From Paenibacillus monticola (GTDB taxonomy: Bacteria > Bacillota > Bacilli > Paenibacillales > Paenibacillaceae), in NCBI RefSeq assembly GCF_009664975.1, contig NZ_WJXB01000001.1, forward strand, positions 868,001-932,000: DNA of 64,000 nucleotides, read 5' to 3'. Below, piece by piece: positions 43,502 to 54,600 of the stretch. The notes under the pieces are model-generated. The model saw only the letters and a program-made list of their open reading frames with translations, was not told where the DNA came from and ran no database searches. Within the stretch, counting starts at the first letter, position 1; every line of letters begins with the position of its first letter. A program made the position numbers and the translations under genes.

Positions 43502-45265
43502 ATGACTTCATCTATCCTGCGGACAGAATATCCTCGTCCGCAATTCGTAAGACCAGACTGGCAGCATTTGAATGGAACATGGGAGTTTGAATTTGATGAC
43601 GAACGTGTTGGCGATACCGGGCAATGGAGCAGCGGCCAGCAAGCCTTCAGCCGTCAGATTCAGGTCCCCTTCACTTACCAAAGTAAATTGAGCGGCATTG
43701 GAGAAACGGGATTCCATGATCTGGTGTGGTACAAGCGCAGCTTCGCGGTTCCGGCGGAATGGGCGGGGCAGCGGGTGATCCTGCACTTCGGCGCAGTGGA
43801 TTATCAGGCAACAGTCTGGGTAAACGGCAGGCAGGCAGCCTATCATGAAGGCGGCCATACGCCATTCCAGGCGGATATCACGTTCGCTCTGCTGGTTGGA
43901 GAGAATACTGTGGTGGTACGGGCCGAGGATTTCAGCAGGGATGTGACGCTGCCGCGGGGGAAGCAATATTGGAAGGAGGATTCGGCTTCCATCTTCTATA
44001 CCCGGACAACAGGAATTTGGCAGACCGTATGGCTGGAGCCTGTTGCGGAGCTTCATATCAAGAAGCTGAAATTCAAGCCGGACATTGACCGCAATGAAAT
44101 CCAAATCCGCACGTTTCTTAATCAAGCTCCGGTTGGCTGCAAGGCGGAAGTCCGCATCGACATCCGCTTCAAGGACGAATATCTGGCTACTACCAGCTTC
44201 TCAATCGATCATGCGGAAGAAGCACGTACCATCGGACTCCATGATTTTAACGATCATGGATTAGGGCGCTGGTGGTCACCGGAGCGCCCTAATCTGTACG
44301 ACGTAACCGTTACGCTCTTCGTGGACGGCATTCAGGTGGACCAAGCGGAAAGCTACTTCGGCATGCGCAAAATAGCGGTTGAAGCCGGCAAGCTGATGCT
44401 GAATAACCGGGTCTATTTTATGCGGCTGGTGCTGGATCAGGGGTACTTCCCGGATGGAATTCTGACGGCTCCCAGTGATGAGGCATTGAAGCAGGACATT
44501 GAATTGGCTAAACAAATGGGCTTTAACGGCGCACGCAAGCACCAGAAGATAGAGGACCCCCGTTTCTTGTATTGGGCGGACCGGCTTGGGTATCTGGTGT
44601 GGGGGGAGATGGCCAATGCCTATGCGTATTCGGAGGAATATGTGCGCAAGGTAACGGCGGAATGGCAGGAGGCGGTGGAGCGGGACTACAACCATCCGTC
44701 TCTGGTGGTGTGGGTTCCCCTTAACGAAAGCTGGGGGGTGCCCAACATCCTAATCGATAAGCGGCAGCAGCGCCATGCCATGGCGATGTATTATCTGACC
44801 CAATCCCTGGATGACAGCAGGCTGGTGATCTCCAATGACGGTTGGGAGCAGATGACCACGGATCTGGTCACCATCCATGACTATGAATGGAGACGGGAGG
44901 ATTTGACGGAGCGCTACAGCACCTTGGAGCGGACGTTGGAAGGAAAGCCGCACCGCAGGGAGCTGTTTGTAGGGGGAACCGCATATGCGGGCCAACCGGT
45001 TCTGGTGACGGAGTTCGGGGGGATTGCCTATAAGAAAAGCGATTGGGAAGGCTGGGGCTATTCCGGTGCAGACAACGATGAGGATTTCCTGGCTAAGCTG
45101 GCTGACGTGATAGAGCCGCTGCTGCAATCGCCCCATGTCCAAGGCATTTGTTATACCCAGCTGACCGATGTGGAACAGGAGATCAACGGCTTGTTGACCT
45201 ATGACCGGGCCTTCAAGGTTCCGTTGGAACAAATAAGACAAATCGTTGCCGGGAAGGTAATATAG
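43502..45265 (+). CDS. Glycoside hydrolase family 2 enzyme (beta-galactosidase/glucuronidase family)
   Basis: This 587-residue protein has the three-domain GH2 core: sugar-binding jelly roll (~15-180, WYKRSFAVPAEWAGQRVILH), immunoglobulin-like domain (~185-290) and TIM barrel (~295-585). Predicted acid/base is Glu409 (LNESWG) and nucleophile Glu504 (VTEFGG). In many GH2 enzymes NGV-RHH follows the third strand; here it is GARKHQ. There is no signal peptide. It starts 59 bases after the kinase gene. The activity could be beta-galactosidase, beta-glucuronidase or alpha-L-arabinopyranosidase-like; context favours a hemicellulose side-chain sugar. Confidence 0.9.
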   Translation: MTSSILRTEYPRPQFVRPDWQHLNGTWEFEFDDERVGDTGQWSSGQQAFSRQIQVPFTYQSKLSGIGETGFHDLVWYKRSFAVPAEWAGQRVILHFGAVDYQATVWVNGRQAAYHEGGHTPFQADITFALLVGENTVVVRAEDFSRDVTLPRGKQYWKEDSASIFYTRTTGIWQTVWLEPVAELHIKKLKFKPDIDRNEIQIRTFLNQAPVGCKAEVRIDIRFKDEYLATTSFSIDHAEEARTIGLHDFNDHGLGRWWSPERPNLYDVTVTLFVDGIQVDQAESYFGMRKIAVEAGKLMLNNRVYFMRLVLDQGYFPDGILTAPSDEALKQDIELAKQMGFNGARKHQKIEDPRFLYWADRLGYLVWGEMANAYAYSEEYVRKVTAEWQEAVERDYNHPSLVVWVPLNESWGVPNILIDKRQQRHAMAMYYLTQSLDDSRLVISNDGWEQMTTDLVTIHDYEWRREDLTERYSTLERTLEGKPHRRELFVGGTAYAGQPVLVTEFGGIAYKKSDWEGWGYSGADNDEDFLAKLADVIEPLLQSPHVQGICYTQLTDVEQEINGLLTYDRAFKVPLEQIRQIVAGKVI

Positions 45266-45278
45266 GGAAATTAGTATG

Positions 45279-45316
45279 GGGACACATCCTTTAATTGGGG
45301 ATAGTGTCCTTTTTGT
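45279..45316 (+). terminator. Terminator after the GH2 gene
   Basis: GGGACAC-type arm at 45279 pairs with GTGTCC at 45304, followed by TTTTTG. The stem is short. Confidence 0.6.
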
Positions 45317-45378
45317 TTCCTGCTATTGACAGTCAATGAAACGTCAGGGCGTCTTTTCTTAAACGATTACAAAAACAA

Positions 45379-45427
45379 TTTAAGATAGTACATTTTTTTA
45401 ATTTTCTCCGGAAGGTAGAATGAGGAC
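45379..45427 (+). promoter_or_regulatory. Locus promoter B: copy of the conserved 49-base element
   Basis: TTTAAG, AGTACATTTT, CTCCGGAAGG and TAGAATGA-GGAC match promoter A at 36390-36438 with about 10 differences and compensating single-base shifts. It is probably bound by the same activator. A weak catabolite-repression-like sequence (TCTTAAACGATTACA, two mismatches) lies at about 45357-45371. Confidence 0.7.
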
Positions 45428-45465
45428 GCTGACCAGAAAAATCAATACATGAGGGAGATGAAAAA

Positions 45466-48400
45466 ATGAAAGCGGTTTTATCTGTCGAGGGAGGACTGCA
45501 AATGCTCAGGAAAAGATTCAGATATCTGCTGCTTTGTCTCGCGGTGCTGCTGATGCTACCGCAATGGAGCGGAGTAGCTGCTGCGGTAGATTCGACGCCA
45601 GATACGCCAGATTCGGCGTCTGTGCAGGGGGGGAGGAACGTGTCAGATTTCTTTAATGTCATCATGCAGTCAGGGGCCGATCCTTGGGTGTATAAGCACA
45701 CGGACGGCTATTATTACAACGTATTTGTCAACGCCAGTGGCATCATGATCCGCAGAGCGAAGACCATCACCGGCATTGATGCGGGTGAGAGGAGCCTAGC
45801 CTGGACACCGGTTAAGAGTACCATGTACAGTTCTAATGTTTGGGCGCCAGAAATGCACTATCTCAAAGATACGGACGGCAAATACAAATGGTATATTTAC
45901 TTCGCGGCTGACAACGGAACCAACGCAAACCACCGCATGTACGTGCTGGAGAACGCCAGTGATAATCCGATGACCGGAACCTGGGAGTTCAAAGGAAAGA
46001 TTACCGATTCCAGTGACCGTTGGGCGATCGACGGCACTGTGCTGACTGTAAATGAGAACCACTATTTCATCTGGTCTGGCTGGGAGTTAACGGACGGAAG
46101 CTTCCAAAATTTATATATTGCAAAGATGAGCAATCCACGAACCATCAGTTCGCAACGGGTATTGATTTCGACGCCTGACCATGATTGGGAAACGTCCCCG
46201 GGCAGAATCAACGAAGGCCCTCAAGTCACTATAAAGGGCGACACCATCAATCTGGTCTATTCCGCAAACGGAAGCTGGACAGATAGTTACTGCCTCGGAC
46301 TGATCACCGCCAAGATTGGCAACGATTTGATGAATGCCAGCTCCTGGGTAAAACAGGACCAGCCGATCTTCTCCAGCGCCAATGGCGTTTACGGTCCGGG
46401 CCATCACAGCATCGTCACGTCTCCTGATGGCACGGAGGACTGGATCATCTACCATGCCGCCCGCTGGCCGGGATCAGGATGGACCCGCAATGTCCGCACG
46501 CAGAAATTCACCTGGAATGAAGACAATACGCCGAACCTGGGCGAGCCCGTCGATCCGAACAGACCGATTGCTACGCCTTCGGGCGAGCCGGTGCGCAAGC
46601 GCTATGAAGCGGAAAACGCGTTGCTGGTGAAAGATCCGAGTGGCGAAACTTCTCCCGTTGTCCGGCGAGAAAGCACCGCTTCTGGCGGGATGAAGGTTGC
46701 CAATATCAAGAACGCCAATGATTATGCTCAGTTTACAGTAAACGTACTGGAGGCGGGATTCTATGTGTTGTCCGTGCGCAATGCCAACGGCTCACCCAAT
46801 GCGGCGGATGCCTCCCATTTCTTGTCGGTCAACGGCAGTTCCGGCGCCAATATGAACATCGTCTATTCCGGCTCGAATCGTTGGGGAGCCTCCACGGCGA
46901 AAGTCTATCTTAAAGAAGGCGACAACATCATCCGCTTCTCGAAGGGTAACAACCTTGCCGAAATCGACAGTATGGATATATTCAAGCTTGATACGTCGGA
47001 AATTTTATTCGAATCTCCGGGGTACACGCTGGGGTTGGGTGAAACCCGCAGTTTGCCCCTGTATACGGTAACAGGCACTACTTATACCGCTGTTAACACA
47101 GGAGTTGTCTTCAGTTCTTCCGATACAAAGGTCGCTGTTATTGACGGAGGGATTAGGGTTAAGGCTGTGGAGGCCGGAAGTACCACAATCACCGCGGCAT
47201 ATAACGGGAAAACGGCCACGGCCACGGTTACCGTTGCTGCTGAGCCTAAATCTGTGCTGTCCGTTGTCATCAGCGGATTGGACACCATCCTGACCAGCGG
47301 GCAGACTAGCCGGCCACTACTGGTAACAGCACGCTATAACAACTATGAAGTTCAGAATGTGACAGATGATGCTCAGTATACCAGCAGCGATCCCGGGGTG
47401 GCCAGGATTAATTCTGATTCGGTCAGCCAATCGGTATATGCAATTAAACCGGGCAAAGCTCTTATTACAGCCGAATATAGCGGCAAGAAAGTGACACGCA
47501 ATTTGACGGTAATTGCAGCATCGGACGCGATTCAGGTTGTTTCATTAGTGAAGACTCCTTCTGGAGTGACCCCTAAGCTGCCCAGCGTTGTTGATGTTAT
47601 CTACAATAGCGAGTCGAAGAAGGCAGATGTCGTCAGCTGGGAGCTGGAGGGACTTGATTTCAGCTCGCTTGGCACTGTTCAGGTGCCCGTCACCCTGAAA
47701 CTGGGTGGTCGTAATATTTCTTCCACCGTTGCCGTGGAAGTTGTCCCGGGCTATGGTCTTGATGAGATTGTGAATCAACTCCGCAACAAGCTAGCCAATT
47801 TCTCCTATCCTTTGGGCGATGGGGTGGGCAACTATAGTCAATCCAAGTATGATGCCTTCGTGGCCGAGGTAGACAAGGCGGAGGAGATGGCCGTAAACGC
47901 TGATCTGAACAAAGAACAGTTTGACGAGGAACTGGATAAACTTGCTCAAGCGGAGGCCGCTCTGTTAGGTTCGCTTAACAGCATACAGGATGGCGTGATC
48001 TATAACGCTTACCGGGATTTCTCCGGCGATACGGCGGGCAAATACCCTTACGGCATTACCACCGAAGATCTGACCAATGGCGCTGCCGCCACTGTGCAAG
48101 AAGAGAACGGAAATAAATTCCTGCGGCTGACCACAACCGCTACTTCGGGCAAGGCAAACCTGTTCCTGCCGTATGCGGGCGAGGTAAAGGCTGAGGCAGA
48201 TCAGCGCATCGTCATCGAATATCGTGTCAGATTAAACAGCAACTTCCAGTACGCCAATGGCGCCATGGTGAGAAATGACAGCGGTACTGGCAATTATTCC
48301 ATGGTCACGGCTTTTGATACGGGTAAAATTGTTGTGCAGAATGGGGCATCCAGTAAGATTAAAGTTAAAGACTTCAATTTCAATACATGGTACAAAATCA

Positions 48401-48591
48401 AAATGGTGGCAAATTGGGAAGCCAAAACTTATACCGTCTATATAAACGATGATCCTGCTCCGGTGGCCACTGACTTTGTCTTCCGCCATACAGGAGGCAG
48501 CAAGCTGACCGGACAGCGGTTTGGCATCGATGGCTACGCCAACGCCTCCATTGACTTCGACGATTTCAAAGTTATGGTTACTGGTATGTAA
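45466..48591 (+). CDS. Secreted multidomain glycoside hydrolase family 43 enzyme
   Basis: This 1041-residue protein has a signal peptide (hydrophobic core LLLCLAVLLMLPQWS, cleavage near GVAAA-VDS). The GH43 five-bladed propeller spans ~55-360, with catalytic Asp72 (GADPWVYKH), Asp189 (WAIDGTV) and Glu250 (INEGPQV). A CBM6-like domain (~380-510, YEAENALLVKD...), Ig-like Big_2 domains (~515-690), an Ig-like segment (~690-765), a FIVAR helical hairpin (~765-840) and a C-terminal beta-sandwich module (~845-1041, NAYRDFSGD...) follow. The start at 45466 shares its first five codons with the permease at 36476. An ATG at 45502 with its own site would give a more ordinary signal peptide. Likely an extracellular alpha-L-arabinofuranosidase or xylosidase. 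Confidence 0.9.
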   Translation: MKAVLSVEGGLQMLRKRFRYLLLCLAVLLMLPQWSGVAAAVDSTPDTPDSASVQGGRNVSDFFNVIMQSGADPWVYKHTDGYYYNVFVNASGIMIRRAKTITGIDAGERSLAWTPVKSTMYSSNVWAPEMHYLKDTDGKYKWYIYFAADNGTNANHRMYVLENASDNPMTGTWEFKGKITDSSDRWAIDGTVLTVNENHYFIWSGWELTDGSFQNLYIAKMSNPRTISSQRVLISTPDHDWETSPGRINEGPQVTIKGDTINLVYSANGSWTDSYCLGLITAKIGNDLMNASSWVKQDQPIFSSANGVYGPGHHSIVTSPDGTEDWIIYHAARWPGSGWTRNVRTQKFTWNEDNTPNLGEPVDPNRPIATPSGEPVRKRYEAENALLVKDPSGETSPVVRRESTASGGMKVANIKNANDYAQFTVNVLEAGFYVLSVRNANGSPNAADASHFLSVNGSSGANMNIVYSGSNRWGASTAKVYLKEGDNIIRFSKGNNLAEIDSMDIFKLDTSEILFESPGYTLGLGETRSLPLYTVTGTTYTAVNTGVVFSSSDTKVAVIDGGIRVKAVEAGSTTITAAYNGKTATATVTVAAEPKSVLSVVISGLDTILTSGQTSRPLLVTARYNNYEVQNVTDDAQYTSSDPGVARINSDSVSQSVYAIKPGKALITAEYSGKKVTRNLTVIAASDAIQVVSLVKTPSGVTPKLPSVVDVIYNSESKKADVVSWELEGLDFSSLGTVQVPVTLKLGGRNISSTVAVEVVPGYGLDEIVNQLRNKLANFSYPLGDGVGNYSQSKYDAFVAEVDKAEEMAVNADLNKEQFDEELDKLAQAEAALLGSLNSIQDGVIYNAYRDFSGDTAGKYPYGITTEDLTNGAAATVQEENGNKFLRLTTTATSGKANLFLPYAGEVKAEADQRIVIEYRVRLNSNFQYANGAMVRNDSGTGNYSMVTAFDTGKIVVQNGASSKIKVKDFNFNTWYKIKMVANWEAKTYTVYINDDPAPVATDFVFRHTGGSKLTGQRFGIDGYANASIDFDDFKVMVTGM

Positions 48592-48627
48592 GCGTAAACA
48601 AAAACAAAAAAAACGAGGTGAACTAAA

Positions 48628-51600
48628 GTGATCAGATATACAAGACGTATGATTGCAATGATGATCACGATCGCACTTTTTACCGGGATGATGCCCGCTT
48701 ATGCAGCCGGTAATCCAGCCTCTGAGGAAGGAGGATTTGTTTCGGAAGCGGGGGCAGTTGGCGATTTCCCTCTAGTGGCTAACGGAGTGGCAGCGGCCAT
48801 CTGGGTTGACGCTGCGGAGAAAGCCCCGGTCAGACGAGTGGTGAAGGACTTGAAGGAGGACATCAAGCGAGTCACCAATCTGGACGCAACTGTGAGTAGC
48901 GAGGGCGCCCTGCCCCCAGGTCCCGTCGTGATCGTGGGCACACTGGCTGACAGCGCTCCAATCAAGGCGCTGGTCACCGAAGGGAAAATCACCGCAAATG
49001 AAGTAAGCGCTATCAAAGATAAATGGGAAGGCTATTTAATCAAGGTGGTAGACGAAAATACCCTGGTTATAGCAGGATCGGATTCTCGCGGTGCCATTTT
49101 TGGTGTATACGAGATATCGGAACGTATGGGTGTAGATCCTTGGTATTTTTTCGCTGACGCAGCAATTAAAACTAAGGATACGGTCTATGTAGCGGCCAAT
49201 ACTTCAGTCACTGACATGCCCGATGTGCAGTACCGCGGTGTTTTCCTCAATGATGAGGAAAAGCTCAGCCGCTGGGCAACCGAGGTGTTTAAAGACCCGG
49301 ACACAATGGGTCCGCAAACCTATGCCAAAATCTTTGAGCTCATTTTGCGGCTGAAGGGCAACTACATCTGGGCGGCCATGCATGTCAATTCGATTAACAA
49401 TGTAACGGGTAATATTGATCTGGTGCAGGAATACGGCATCGTGTTGGGCTCCAGTCACCCCGATATGCTCCTGCGGACGAACACCCACGAATGGGAGGAG
49501 TGGAAAAAGAACTATGCTGTCCAGAAGGGTGTTAATCCCGACACGATCCAATATGACTATACCGTAAGCAAGGAGGCTGTGCTCCAGTACTGGCGGGAAA
49601 ACATTGAACGCCATAAAGACACCGATGCGCAATGGACACTGGGTATGCGGGGTATACATGATGAGGCTTTCAATGTGAAGAATCTCATGGAACCTGCCTA
49701 TAATTACTTGGGTGGTGATCTGGAGGAGCGCAAAGCTGTCCTTATGAATGAGATTATCCGGGAGCAGCAGAATCTGCTTCAGGAGGTACTGGGTCAGGAT
49801 AAATACGAGAATTCCTTCCAGGCGTTTATCCCGTACAAGGAAGTCCTGCCTATCTATAATCACCCCAAATTTGATCTGCCCGAGAATGTGACAGTGATCT
49901 GGTGCGACGATAATCACGGAATCATGCGGAGTGTACCTGATGCTGCAGAACGCGCACGCGAAGGTGGACATGGGTTATACTATCACGTTTCCTACTGGGC
50001 TCCCGTCGACCAAAGCTATATGTGGCTCAATTCGATCCCCCTTTCCTTGATGGGGGAGGAGCTCAGCAAGTCTTGGGATTATAATATCCGGAAGTCCTGG
50101 ATACTGAATGTGGGCGATATCAAGCCGCAGGAAGCCGAGATGACCTTCTTTATCCGTTACGGATGGGACGTAGAGAAGTACAAGAACCAGGCGGAGCAAT
50201 TTCTGAAAGACTGGACTTCTGAACATTTCGGCAGTCAGTACAGCGACGAAACAGCTGATATTCTCACTACTTTCTACCAGCATACCAACGTTCGCAAGCT
50301 TGAGCATATGAAGGTTGGCCTGTTCAACCAGACTTACTATGGGGATGAGAGTTCCAGGCGCATGGCGGTATATCAGGATTTGTACAACCGCACAGCGGCT
50401 ATCTATAATGCGCTGCCCGAGGCGCAGAAGCTGAGCTTCTATGAACTGGTGCAGTCTAAAATAAACTGGGCGTATGATGTCAATAAAGCCTACTATTATG
50501 CGGATAGAAGCAATCTGGCCTTCGATCAGGGCAGGATGGCTTCCGCAGATGCGTTTCTCAAGCTTTCGCAGGAGGCCGACCTGGCGAAGAAAACAGAAAT
50601 TGAGCGTTACAGCATGATGGCAGACGGCAAATGGAAGGGATTCATTGATCCCGAGAATGCGTCGCCTCCCGTCATTAACCAGCTTCCCCCCGGCACGCCG
50701 GCGCTGGTGCTGGGAGAACCGTCCATGGGCGTAGTCGTGCAAGGCGAGACAATGCCCATGGAGAACTCCAGGCTGGTCTTCTCCCCTTATAACCAGGATG
50801 GTGAATTTATCCTGGTTTTCAACAAAGGAGCCGACAGCATCAACTGGACTGCCACCGCCGATCAGCCTTGGGTACAACTCTCCACCGCGGCTGGAACCGT
50901 CAGTGACGAGACCCGTCTCTGGGTTACCATTGAACAGATAGAAGCCCACAAAGGCGCAACCGCTGCGATTACGATTACCGATACTTCAGCCAACACGGAC
51001 AAGATTATTCAGGTGGCAATTGAGAATCCGGCAAGGGCTCTGTCCGCAATCCAGGGCTACGCGGAGGCTGACGGTTATGTTTCGATTGAAGCTGAGCATT
51101 ACAGCCGCTTGAACACGAACGGCGATAAGACCTGGCAAATCATCCATGACCTGGGCCGTGCTTTTGGCGGTGATGTAGTTCGTGCTTATGCTCCTGACCT
51201 GAGCGCCGTGGAGGAGACTGCGATCACCTCGGCTGCGCCCAGCCTGGAGTATGACATCAACCTGACCTCTGCAGGTCAGTTCCCGTTGGAGATATACCGG
51301 ATTCCCACGCTCAATTCCAAGGGGAATGTACACTTTGCCGTATCCGTGGACAACGAAACCCCGATTGTCGTGGAATCCGCCGCCGCCGATGAGGGGCAAG
51401 GCACCGTCTGGGTGAGCAACATCTTCCATATGATCGAGAAGCATGTGGTGAATATGCCCGCTCTGTCCGCTGGACAACACACCATCAAGCTGTGGATGGT
51501 GGATAGCTTTATTATGATTGACAAGATGGTGCTGTACACCGGTCCGGAGGGTGTCACTCCCACCGAGCTTGGCCCTGACGAGAGTTATCACCATGAATAT

Positions 51601-54600
51601 AATACTACCTTCAGTCCTGGCACGGATCTTCTGCCCTGGATCTCAACAGTAGCTGAACCGAAAAACATCCCGGCTGGCTGGGGAGGGGGAGCTTTTGTTG
51701 AAGCAGATGGAAAGGTAGGCATTGAAGCTGAGTACGCTATGGAACATGTGCTTGAATCCGAAAGCCAGATTACAGCTGACATGAAGGCGTACACCGTTTC
51801 CAAACGGGATAAAGCTGCCCAGATGACGGGGAAGATTCCCAATGCCTGGCGCCTTACGCAATCGGACACCGGCATGGCCATGCGCCTTCCTGATCTGGGC
51901 GGACAGTGGTCAGAGAATGCCGAATTCCCTGTATATAGTCCGGAATTAACATACACAATCAATTTTAGCAACACAGGTACGTATAATGTCTGGGTCCGCT
52001 GGCGGTATGTGGACAACGCTTCCGACTCCATTCGCGGCGGTTTGGATGGCAGTCTCGGCAACTTCTCGACAAGTGTTTTTTTTAGCAATAATTCGGATGA
52101 GAAATGGCACTGGAAAAACGTGGGTAAGGTTAACGCCGCCACAACGGACGAACATTCCTTCAGCCTGTGGATGCGCGAGGACGGTCTGTATGTAGATCGC
52201 ATCTACCTGACAAAGAGCGGCGAAACCCCAACCGATGCCCTCTGGAAACCCGCCCTCCGGACGGGGAGCACTGCGGGACTGAGGCTCCAGGCAGCTGTGA
52301 ACGCGAAGCGCGCCGGGATGTCCGGGATCTCTTATCCATTAGGTGATGCTCCCGGTCATTACCGTCAGGCTACCTATGACTCCTTGCTGAGTGCGCTGAA
52401 CGCAGCGGATGCCTTGGCCAAGAGCGGAAGGGCTACTGAGCAGCAAGTCGACGAAGCCCTGAATGCCATCACTGCCGCGGAAACCGCTCTGGACAACGCT
52501 CTTGTCCTTACATGGAATGGCATGACCTTTAATGCTTACAGAGATTTCACTGGCGATGAGGTCGGCAAATATCCTTACGGCTTTAACGTCGAAGGGATGA
52601 CCAATGGCGCCACGGCCACTGTGCAAGAAGAGGGCGGGAATCCATTCCTGCGTCTGACTACAACCTCTACTGCTGGCAAGGCCGATCTGTTTCTGCCGTA
52701 TGCAGGCGAGGTAAAGGCTGCTTCGAATCAGCGTATCGTCATCGAATATCGCGCCAGATTCAACGGCAACTTCCAGTACGCCAATGGCGCCATGGTGAGA
52801 AACGACAGCGGCACTACCAATTACTCCATGGTAACTGCCTTTGAAAATGCAAGTGGAGTGCATCAGATTAAAGTGCATAAGGGCACATCCAATGCAGATA
52901 AGGTCAGCGTCAAAGCGTTTAATTACAATCAATGGCACACATTTAAGATGGTGGGCAACTGGGACGCCCGGACTTATACCGTCTATATGGACAATGATCC
53001 TGTTCCGGTAGCTACTGACTTCAGCTTCCGCAACACAGGCGGCAGCAAGCTGACGGGCCAGCGGTTCGGACTGGATAGCATGCCGAATGGCTCCATCGAC
53101 TACGACGACTTTAAGGTTAGGATCATAAATCCCACCAAGCCGGAGACGCTTAATGATATTACTGACATTACTCCTATTTCCCTTCCACCTGTAGCTCTCG
53201 GCACGGATAAAGCAGTCGTATTGAACAGTCTGCCGAATACGGTGGAGGTTACACTTGGCAGTGGTGACAAGGCCAACCTGAATGTGACCTGGGATAACAA
53301 GACTTATGACGCAACGAAGTCCGGTGAATATGTGTTTACAGGAACGATCATCCTGGCAGGCGCAATAACCAACACAAATAATCACAAAACTGCTGCCAAA
53401 GTGAGCGTAGCCCAGATTAAGATCGCTGCTGTTGGTGACAGTATTACCTTTGGCTCTGATTCTGCAGGTCCCATTAAGCCTGAGGACAAATATCCCGCCA
53501 AGTTACAAAGCCTGCTCAGTGCAAATTATGAGGTGGCGAACTTTGGTGTAAGCGGTGCCTCCATGCTGGATAAGGGAACCGATACCAGTGGCGTAAAGAA
53601 GGGCTATGTACACCAGGGGAAATATGTGGAGAGCAAGGCATTCCAGCCCGATATTGTTGTCATTATGCTGGGAACCAATGACTCTAAGGCGCTGAACTGG
53701 GATTCGTACAAAGCAGAGTATGTGGATAATGCGCTGGAGCTCATCAAGAGCTACCGTGATTTGGACTCCCATCCCGCTGTATACCTGGCTACATCGCCTA
53801 CAGTCGTACCAGGATCTAATCGATATGGCATCCAGGCTGATGTGTTGCATAACGAAATTGTTCCGCTCCAAAAACAGATTGCCTTGATAGCGGACAGTGG
53901 CTTTATTGATGTACACGATGCAACGAAGAATGCAACACTGGATCAGTTCCCGGATTATGTACACGGCAATGCCGCCGGCTACACCTGGATAGCCAATGCC
54001 ATTCACGCCGGGATTACTGCGAATCCGGCACCCAAGGCGTCCCGGATTACTCAGGCTCATCCAGTAGCGATGAAGTCGCCTTCCGGACAGACACCCAAGC
54101 TGCCCCTCTATGTTCCGGTGGTCTATGCGGATGGGAATACCGGCATTGCAGAGGCCGTCTGGAATCTGGAGGGACTTGCGTTCAACTCGCCCGGCACTGT
54201 TCAGGTGTCTGGCAAGCTGAAGGGTCTTGACATTAATACCACCGCTACCGTCGAAGTTGTCCCTGGGTGGGGTCTTGATGAAATTGTGAATGAAATTCGC
54301 AGCAGGACAGTCAATCTCTCAATCCCCTTAGGGGAAGGTTTGGGCGACTATAGTCAATTTGCGTACAATGCCCTCCTGGCTGCGCTGGACCATGCGGTGG
54401 AGTTGTCCGCAGACGGAAATATGACTGAAGAGCAGTTTAACCTGGCGCAGAATTCCCTTACTGAAGCGGAAACCGCTCTGTCAGGTTCACTCAACCTTAC
54501 ACAGGATGGCGTGACTTATAACGCTTACCGGGATTTCGAGAATGACACAACGGGTAAACAGCCTTTCAAAATTGAAGCCACCCGAATCCAGAATGGCGGT

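Noticed and set aside
49204..50949. Long open frames on the minus strand inside the GH115 gene (also 52339-53385)
   Set aside because: They lie opposite a clearly coding sequence with recognisable domains, have no ribosome-binding sites and no recognisable protein features; they reflect codon bias.
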